DNA from: Pseudaminobacter soli (ex Li et al. 2025)
GTDB taxonomy: Bacteria > Pseudomonadota > Alphaproteobacteria > Rhizobiales > Rhizobiaceae
Reading direction: 5' to 3'
Length of the DNA: 64,000 nt
Assembly (NCBI RefSeq): GCF_029892515.1
Contig: NZ_JARXVF010000002.1
Location: 62,001-126,000 of the forward strand
Shown here: in pieces, positions 58,658 through 64,000 of the stretch
Position numbering within the stretch: the first letter of the stretch is position 1
Layout: each line of letters opens with the position of its first letter
The notes under the pieces: generated by a model
What the model was told of the DNA's origin: nothing
The model's database searches: none
The model's input: only the letters and a program-made list of their open reading frames with translations
Position numbers and translations under genes: made by a program

Positions 58658-60268
58658 ATGACCGAAACATATGACTACATCGTCGTCGGCTCAGGCTCGG
58701 CGGGTTGCGTGCTCGCAAACCGCCTTAGCGCCGATCCGGCCATCCGGGTCTGCCTGATCGAAGGTGGCGGCAGCGACCGTAGCCTGCGCGTGAAGGTGCC
58801 GGCCGGCATCCTGTCGCTCTATGGCAACCCGAATTTCGACTATTGCTATGTCGGCGTGCCGCAGCCGTACCTCAACAACCGGAGGATTCCGGTCAACCGC
58901 GGCAAGGCACTCGGCGGCTCCACCTCGATCAATTCGATGGTCTACATCCGAGGCGCCGCAGCCGATTATGACGAATGGGCTGAACTCGGCTGCCAGGGCT
59001 GGTCCTACGCCGATGTCCTGCCGGTTTTCAAACGCCTGGAATGCAACCTGCTGGCGCAGGACCGGCGCTTCCACGGCACGGAAGGCGAGCTTCTGGTCGA
59101 CAATCCACGCGACCCGAACGCCTTGTGCCATATGTTCGTGGCGGCCGGCAGGGACGCGGGCCTCCCGGAAAACACCGACTTCAATGCCGAAAGCCAGTTC
59201 GGCCTCGGCGTTTACAACGTCACGCAGGATCGGGGGCAGCGCTTCAGCGCCTTCACCGCCTTCGTGCGTCCGGCCATGAGCCGTCCGAACCTGACGGTCC
59301 TGAGCGGATGTGAAGCCCGCACTGTGGTTGTTTCGGGCAAGCGGGCCATCGGGGTGCGCGTTCGGCATCAGGGTACCGAGCGCGTGTTGACCGCTTCCCG
59401 CGAGGTAGTGCTTTCGGCCGGCGCGATCAACTCGCCGCAGATACTGCTGGAATCCGGTATTGGCCCCGCCGGGGAACTGCAACGGATCGGGATCGAACCG
59501 GTGCACGATCTGCCAGGCGTCGGCAAAAACCTTCAGGACCATGTGGACGGCATGATCACCGTCCGTTCGTCCAGCACGCGCACGCTCGGCCTCTCTGTCT
59601 CCAACCTGCCTCGCATGCTAGCCGCGCCCTTCCAGTATGTCGCGCGCCGCAAGGGGATGCTCACCACCAACTATGTCGAGGCGGGCGGTTTCGCGCGCAC
59701 CAGATACGCTGAGGGCGTGCCCGACATCCAATTCCATTTTGTGCCGGGCTACCGCAGTCATCGCGGCAGGCTGGTGGAGTACGGCCATGGCTACGCAATT
59801 CACACCTGCGTGTTGCGACCGAGAAGCGTCGGCGAAATCACGCTTTCGAGCGATGCGTCCAAGCGCCAGGCGCTGATCGACCACCGCTTCTTCTCCGACG
59901 AGCACGACGCGAAAGTTCTCGTCGAAGGCATCAAGATCGCGCGCAGCATCTTAGCTTCGCAGGCTTTTGACGCGGTGCGGGGAGTGGAAATGTTGCCCGG
60001 CAAAGATGTGCGTTCCGACGACGAGATCCTGGCTTATCTGCGCGCCGAGGCGCTGACCGTCTATCACCCGGTGGGCACCTGCAAGATGGGCACTGGCGAC
60101 ATGGCCGTGGTCGATCCCCGGACATTGAAAGTGCGCGGCATCGACGGGCTGCGCGTCGCTGACGCCTCGATCATGCCGAAACTGATCGGCGGCAATACCA
60201 ACGCGCCATCCATGATGATCGGCCAAATGGCGTCAGATATGATTTTGAGGCGCAACGTGGCCGCGTGA
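58658..60268 (+). CDS. GMC-family FAD-dependent oxidoreductase (choline dehydrogenase-like), second copy
   Basis: 536 residues. FAD motif VGSGSAG near the start, GMC signature GKALGGSTSINSMVYIRG, second signature SAGAINSPQILLESG, and active-site His in TVYHPVGTCKMG followed by GGNTNAPSMM. It is a paralogue of the enzyme at 30523. Position directly after the PotD-like gene suggests oxidation of an alcohol group on the imported compound (amino alcohol or choline-like). ATG 58658 starts in front of the FAD motif; the longer frame upstream lies inside the PotD-like gene. Confidence 0.87.
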   Translation: MTETYDYIVVGSGSAGCVLANRLSADPAIRVCLIEGGGSDRSLRVKVPAGILSLYGNPNFDYCYVGVPQPYLNNRRIPVNRGKALGGSTSINSMVYIRGAAADYDEWAELGCQGWSYADVLPVFKRLECNLLAQDRRFHGTEGELLVDNPRDPNALCHMFVAAGRDAGLPENTDFNAESQFGLGVYNVTQDRGQRFSAFTAFVRPAMSRPNLTVLSGCEARTVVVSGKRAIGVRVRHQGTERVLTASREVVLSAGAINSPQILLESGIGPAGELQRIGIEPVHDLPGVGKNLQDHVDGMITVRSSSTRTLGLSVSNLPRMLAAPFQYVARRKGMLTTNYVEAGGFARTRYAEGVPDIQFHFVPGYRSHRGRLVEYGHGYAIHTCVLRPRSVGEITLSSDASKRQALIDHRFFSDEHDAKVLVEGIKIARSILASQAFDAVRGVEMLPGKDVRSDDEILAYLRAEALTVYHPVGTCKMGTGDMAVVDPRTLKVRGIDGLRVADASIMPKLIGGNTNAPSMMIGQMASDMILRRNVAA

Positions 60269-60314
60269 AGGCTCTCTTGGACCTTGATGAATCTTGCTGG
60301 GTAGTTCCCGGCGG

Positions 60315-61166
60315 TCAGGCCACGAGGGGAAATACCGCGTTGACCTGGCCTGTGCCAGACGACGTGAAGTAGTCCGTCAGGATTTCGGCACTTCCTGAAT
60401 ATTGCCCGCCACCGAGCGCGCCGAAGAGCATGGCTGTGTCGTGCATGAAGCCTTCGCCGTGACAAAGCTTCGAATAGAGCGGCAGCATCTTCACGAACTC
60501 CTCATTGCGCCCCTCGCGCCATAGGTCGAGAACGCGCAGATCCACCTGTTTGTAAAATTCGTCCGAGATGGTGTGAATACCAGCGGGCGCGTTGTTGTTG
60601 TCATGAATGCGGTGGGAGAGCGAGCCGCTCGCGAGAAGAGCGACGTTTTGGTTGCTAGCCTCGATGACTTTGCGCACGGCCTGGCCGATGCGAAAGCTCT
60701 CGTCCATCTCGTGCCAAGGGCACCAGGCGGCTATGGAAAGAACCCGGAAGCGGCCATCGGCATTGATGTAGCGCATCGGAACCAACGTGCCGTATTCCAA
60801 CTCCAACGTGTCGACGTGGTGTGACATCATTCGGATGCCATCTGCCGAAACCAGCTTTGCGATTTCGTCGCCCAGTTCCGGCGCGCCGGAATAGTCGTAT
60901 TCGAGGTTCTGGATGAAGTGTGGGAACTCATTGCTGGTATAGACGCCCTTGTATCGTTCGCGGGCGTTCACGTGGTAGGCGGTATTCACCAGCCAATGCG
61001 TGTCCAAGACCACAATGGTGTCAACGCCGAGGGCGTCGCAGCGGCGGCCGATTTCCTTCAGGCCGTCGATTGCCTGCTCGCGGCAACCGTGGTTCGGACC
61101 GGGCATTTCGGAAAGGAACATCGACGGTACGTGAGTGATCTTCGCGGCCAGCGACAGCTTGCCCAT
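60315..61166 (-). CDS. hpaD: 3,4-dihydroxyphenylacetate 2,3-dioxygenase (class III extradiol)
   Basis: 283 residues, colinear with the E. coli HpaD/HpcB protein as I recall it: AAKITHVPSMFLSEMPGPNH at the start, DTHWLVNTAYHVNA with iron-ligand histidine, LEYGTLVPMRYIN, ASGSLSHRIHDNN, and the end SSGTGQVNAVFPL. It opens the homoprotocatechuate ring at the meta position. No other gene of the homoprotocatechuate pathway (hpaE, F, G, H) is in the window. It is transcribed away from the ROK regulator gene across a 476-bp gap. Confidence 0.88.
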   Translation of the reverse strand: MGKLSLAAKITHVPSMFLSEMPGPNHGCREQAIDGLKEIGRRCDALGVDTIVVLDTHWLVNTAYHVNARERYKGVYTSNEFPHFIQNLEYDYSGAPELGDEIAKLVSADGIRMMSHHVDTLELEYGTLVPMRYINADGRFRVLSIAAWCPWHEMDESFRIGQAVRKVIEASNQNVALLASGSLSHRIHDNNNAPAGIHTISDEFYKQVDLRVLDLWREGRNEEFVKMLPLYSKLCHGEGFMHDTAMLFGALGGGQYSGSAEILTDYFTSSGTGQVNAVFPLVA

Positions 61167-61642
61167 GGCTTTCCCCCTTCGTGCTTTGCCGGAATGCGAA
61201 CGTTTCCAGCGCTACCAACACGTCACCGCAAGATTGCACCGCGTGCTTTGATCCAAATCAATTACTGAATATGTTAATTATAAATGGGGCGATGCCTATG
61301 GACTGCGACGCGAAAATAGCCGCCCAGTTCTAGCATCTCCGTATCCTCGACCTTGTTTCTCCACATCGCCCGAAAGATGGTCGACCTATGTTGTCTAGTC
61401 TTCTCGGGGGCAGCTTAATCGTAACGTCAAGGATGACGATGAGAGGGCGCTTTGGCGGTTGCGTTCCAGGCGCACGAGGCAGATCGAAAAACTCGCTTGG
61501 TGTATCCGACAAAGCCATCGAATGGATGTGTGGTCGGCATCAATTCCTGAGTTTCATTTCCGTCTCGGTGGATGACAGAAATCGCGATTGACAGTGAGTA
61601 TGGCCATTAATAAGTTCGGTGACAGAACGAATTAAAGAGGCC
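61167..61642. other. Divergent gap between hpaD and the ROK regulator
   Basis: 476 bp without a supported gene. It contains an AT-rich stretch at about 61255-61290 near the hpaD start and a TTGACA box near the right end (61588). Short open frames here show no recognisable domain. Confidence 0.5.
61588..61616 (+). promoter_or_regulatory. Candidate sigma-70 promoter of the ROK regulator operon
   Basis: TTGACA (61588-61593) is followed after 17 bp by TAAGTT (61611-61616), a partial -10. It lies 27 bp before the ATG at 61643. Confidence 0.4.
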
Positions 61643-62857
61643 ATGGTGAGCGACAGCTTGCGCATATCCCGGAAGTTCTCGCAGCGCTCCGTTATGGAAG
61701 CGATCGTGCAGGGTGGCCCCATATCGCGGGCATCCATTGCCAAGCAGACGGGGCTTTCCAAGCAGACGATTTCAGAGATTGTCCGCGTACTGGAGCAGGA
61801 GGGGTGGGTCCAGGAAACAGGCCGCACCAGCGGTCATGTCGGTCGGACGGCGGTGACCTACGAACTCATCTATGATGCCGCGTATATCGTCGCAGTTGAT
61901 CTCGGCGGCACGAAGGTGCGGGTCGCGATCACAGACCTCGCTTGCCAGATCTTTGCTGAAGATACGGCTCCCACAGACCCGCGTGGGGGCCACTTTATCG
62001 TTGACCAGATTGCAGCTCTTGCCTTTCAGGCGGCCGCGCGTCAGGGCATTTCCCGCGAAAAGATCAAGCTCGCCGTTATCGGCGTGCCAGGGGCGCCCGA
62101 CAGCGCCACCGGTCGCGTACTTCTCGCACCCAACATCACCGATTTCGATACCATGGATGTGGTCGGTGCCTTCGAGAAGGCGTTCGGATTCGATGCAATG
62201 CTCGAGAATGACGTGAATCTGGCCGTTCTCGGTGAGAACTGGCTTGGGCAGGGGCAGGGCATCGACAACCTTGCCTATGTTGCGCTCGGAACTGGCGTTG
62301 GTAGCGGTCTAATGGTCGGCGGTCACCTTGTCCGCGGCGCTATCAACGCCGCCGGTGAAATGGGCTTCCTGCCGCTTGGTGCTGATCCGTTTGAGGCTGA
62401 ATCGTTGCGAACCGGTGCCTTCGAGCGTGCCGTCGCCTCTCATGGCATCATGGAGCGCTACACCGCACTCACGGGCAAGCATCTTGATGTGCCAGCCATC
62501 TTCGAGGGTGCGGCGCATGACGACACTGCGGCGCTGACAGTGCTGGACGACACCGCCCGGCACCTTGCCCGGGGCATCGGCGCGATCGCGGCGATCGCCA
62601 ACCCGGAAAAGGTGATCCTTGGCGGCTCGATCGGCCTTCGGCCGGAGATCTTGTCGCGGGTCAAGACCTTCTTGCCTCAGTGTTTCCCCTATCCTGTCGA
62701 TGTCGAGACGGGCGAACTGGGGTCGCGGGCGGCGATCATCGGGGCGGCGGCGATCGGCCTTGGTCAACTGCACAACGCGCTTTTCGGCGTCGATGCACCC
62801 GACGGCCGGATCTCTTTGCCCAAGGTGGACATGCACTCGCTCAAGGAGCCGGTGTGA
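61643..62857 (+). CDS. ROK-family transcriptional regulator (NagC/XylR-like)
   Basis: 404 residues. N-terminal winged helix (about 10-70; SRASIAKQTGLSKQTISEIV, RTSGHVGRTAVTYEL), then a ROK domain with VAVDLGGTKVRVAITD, VIGVPGAPDSATG and YVALGTGVGSGLMVGG. The zinc signature of many ROK proteins is not evident. ATG 61643 has AAAGAGG at good spacing; a GTG at 61619 is an alternative. It is coupled by TGATG to an M20 peptidase gene, so the effector may be a product of that enzyme or a sugar. Confidence 0.85.
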   Translation: MVSDSLRISRKFSQRSVMEAIVQGGPISRASIAKQTGLSKQTISEIVRVLEQEGWVQETGRTSGHVGRTAVTYELIYDAAYIVAVDLGGTKVRVAITDLACQIFAEDTAPTDPRGGHFIVDQIAALAFQAAARQGISREKIKLAVIGVPGAPDSATGRVLLAPNITDFDTMDVVGAFEKAFGFDAMLENDVNLAVLGENWLGQGQGIDNLAYVALGTGVGSGLMVGGHLVRGAINAAGEMGFLPLGADPFEAESLRTGAFERAVASHGIMERYTALTGKHLDVPAIFEGAAHDDTAALTVLDDTARHLARGIGAIAAIANPEKVILGGSIGLRPEILSRVKTFLPQCFPYPVDVETGELGSRAAIIGAAAIGLGQLHNALFGVDAPDGRISLPKVDMHSLKEPV

Positions 62858-64000
62858 TGGCGAACTCGAACGCCCTTGTTGCCCGTCTGCGCGCCGCGCT
62901 CGACCAGGATGCTGCGCTTGAACTCTTTCGTGGAGCCATTGGACGGCAGAGCATCACCGGCAACGAGGCCAATTTTGTTGCCTATCTCAAGGACAGGATG
63001 GAAGCGCTTGGCGTTTCAACGCTGAGTACTGCAGACTTTCTCCCGGGGCGACCGAATATCTGGGGCGAACGCAAGGGAGCGGGGGGCGGCAAGCGCCTGC
63101 TCTTCATCGGACACACCGATACGGTGCATGTCGACGGCTGGCGCGAGCACTGGGCCGGCACCGAACGCGAGGACCCATTCGCCGCGCCGATCATCGATGA
63201 CGCTGTTTGGGGACGCGGCTCAGGTGATCTCAAAGCAGGCATCTCGGCTTCGCTCGCAGCCCTGGCGCTGCTCGACAAGGCAGGCATTCGACTTGCCGGA
63301 GACGTATCCTTCGCTTTTGTAGGTGACGAAGAAAGCGGTCAGCCAGGAACTGGCGTCTCGGCAGGCGTCAAGGATTTTGTTGCTCGCATCGAAAGCGGGG
63401 AGGTGGCGCGTCCCGACTTCACCGTTTATGTCGAGCCGACGCGGCTTGCCGTTTATCCGGCTCAGATCGGCTTCTTCATCGCGGACATCAGCATAACCGG
63501 CAAATCGGCATATTTCGGCGTACCGGAACTCGGTAAGGATGCGTTGCGTGCTGGTCATGCAGCGATGACAGCGCTTTGGGCGCACTCCGACGAGGTCGCC
63601 GCACGGGCCGAGCATGAATTGGTTGGCCGCGGCTTCCTTTTGATCACCGGACTTACCGGCGGCGGCTATATCGCCGTGCCGGAACGCTGCACCCTGTCGC
63701 TGATCCGCAAGCTGCTCCCAGGTGAGAACCTCGACACCGCTGCAGCTGAAATCGAGGCTGCCGTGCGTTCGGCCATCACCGATCCTGAGATCAAGGTCGA
63801 GTTCGCCTATCCTGCAGGGCGCGACCATGTGCTCGGGGGTACCGCCGCGGAAATCGACCCGGCCAGGCCCGAGGTCGCGATGCTGTCGGGCGTGCTGTCA
63901 GATGTGCTTGAAGGACGCGGCCGGATCGAAGGCGCCCCATTCTGGTCGGAATCGCCGTTCTTCGTGAACCGACTGGGCGTTCCGGCTGTCTATTGTGCAC
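62857..64000 (+). CDS. M20 family metallopeptidase (partial, runs off the window)
   Basis: 381 codons visible from ATG 62857, which overlaps the ROK stop and follows AAGGAG. Metal ligands: His and Asp in FIGHTDTVH, Asp in GSGDLKAG, Glu pair in VGDEESG, Glu in VEPTRLAV. The set fits ArgE/DapE-type deacylases or peptidases; the dimerisation domain begins near GFFIADISITGKSAYFG. The C-terminal end with the last ligand lies beyond the window. It is more distant from the M20 gene at 48134 than a recent duplicate would be. Confidence 0.83.
   Translation, partial: MANSNALVARLRAALDQDAALELFRGAIGRQSITGNEANFVAYLKDRMEALGVSTLSTADFLPGRPNIWGERKGAGGGKRLLFIGHTDTVHVDGWREHWAGTEREDPFAAPIIDDAVWGRGSGDLKAGISASLAALALLDKAGIRLAGDVSFAFVGDEESGQPGTGVSAGVKDFVARIESGEVARPDFTVYVEPTRLAVYPAQIGFFIADISITGKSAYFGVPELGKDALRAGHAAMTALWAHSDEVAARAEHELVGRGFLLITGLTGGGYIAVPERCTLSLIRKLLPGENLDTAAAEIEAAVRSAITDPEIKVEFAYPAGRDHVLGGTAAEIDPARPEVAMLSGVLSDVLEGRGRIEGAPFWSESPFFVNRLGVPAVYCA

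Noticed and set aside
61330-61591. Short overlapping frames in the hpaD/ROK gap, 61330-61518 on the minus strand and 61388-61591 on the plus strand
   Set aside because: No recognisable motif, no ribosome site and no coding bias visible; treated as intergenic.
1-64000. CRISPR arrays, tRNA or rRNA genes, phage genes
   Set aside because: No regularly spaced repeats, no cloverleaf with a typical T-arm in intergenic DNA, and no phage structural or integrase genes were seen on reading both strands.

Overview
The window is high-GC DNA with tightly packed, operon-like gene runs and a very high density of solute uptake systems: eight recognisable ABC importer gene sets plus two decayed transporter remnants. 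Catabolic enzymes are interleaved with local regulators of the GntR, MocR, LacI, LysR and ROK types. This style, together with the PotABCD-like, Liv-like and polar amino acid transporters and the DUF1028/RidA/M20 combination, fits a soil or plant-associated alphaproteobacterium of the Hyphomicrobiales (Phyllobacteriaceae or Rhizobiaceae, for example Mesorhizobium or Aminobacter). The genus is inference. Decayed IS and transporter remnants suggest an accessory region or large replicon. I saw no rRNA, tRNA, CRISPR array or replication origin.

Layout. 1-1659: end of a tungstate-type ABC transporter (tupBCA). 1660-12633: an aromatic-compound cluster (bicupin ring-cleavage dioxygenase, fumarylacetoacetase-fold hydrolase, five-part Liv-type transporter, alpha/beta hydrolase, nitrilase, flavin reductase, GntR regulator) with IS6-like transposase debris on both sides. 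12896-16842: polyphosphate kinase 2, a sodium/phosphate symporter stub and a large P-type ATPase. 16881-21975: a decayed proV-like gene and a second Liv-type transporter whose LivF-like gene is frameshifted. 22182-30504: a PotABCD-like transporter with an aldehyde dehydrogenase and an enolase-superfamily enzyme, divergent from a MocR regulator. 30523-38294: a GMC oxidoreductase and a sugar ABC transporter, divergent from a ROK kinase, a UTRA-GntR regulator and a SIS protein. 38466-39902: a lone aldehyde dehydrogenase. 40033-45747: a LacI-controlled operon with a polar amino acid type transporter (no ATPase), a GH1 beta-glucosidase and an SDR. 45810-60268: a large amine-type catabolic region (dimethylamine dehydrogenase-like flavoprotein, M20 deacylase, LysR, aldehyde dehydrogenase, DUF1028, RidA, flavin monooxygenase, second PotABCD, second GMC oxidoreductase). 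60315-64000: lone hpaD, then a ROK regulator with an M20 peptidase running off the end.

How the parts work together. Most blocks follow one plan: a dedicated importer, a few oxidoreductases or hydrolases that feed the substrate into central metabolism, and a local regulator. For four blocks, candidate operators can be read directly. These are a TauR-like GTGGACCTTA box at both transcription starts of the MocR block; an 18-bp near-palindrome repeated between the sugar ABC operon and the GntR operon; a perfect 18-bp LacI palindrome with a second copy 21 bp away; and a TTAGG-N5-CCTAA element found in all three divergent or promoter gaps of the 45.8-60.3 kb region. The last one ties the LysR gene to the whole amine block and is the most testable candidate for an undescribed catabolic regulon. 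Three importer operons also carry a strong hairpin directly after the binding-protein gene.
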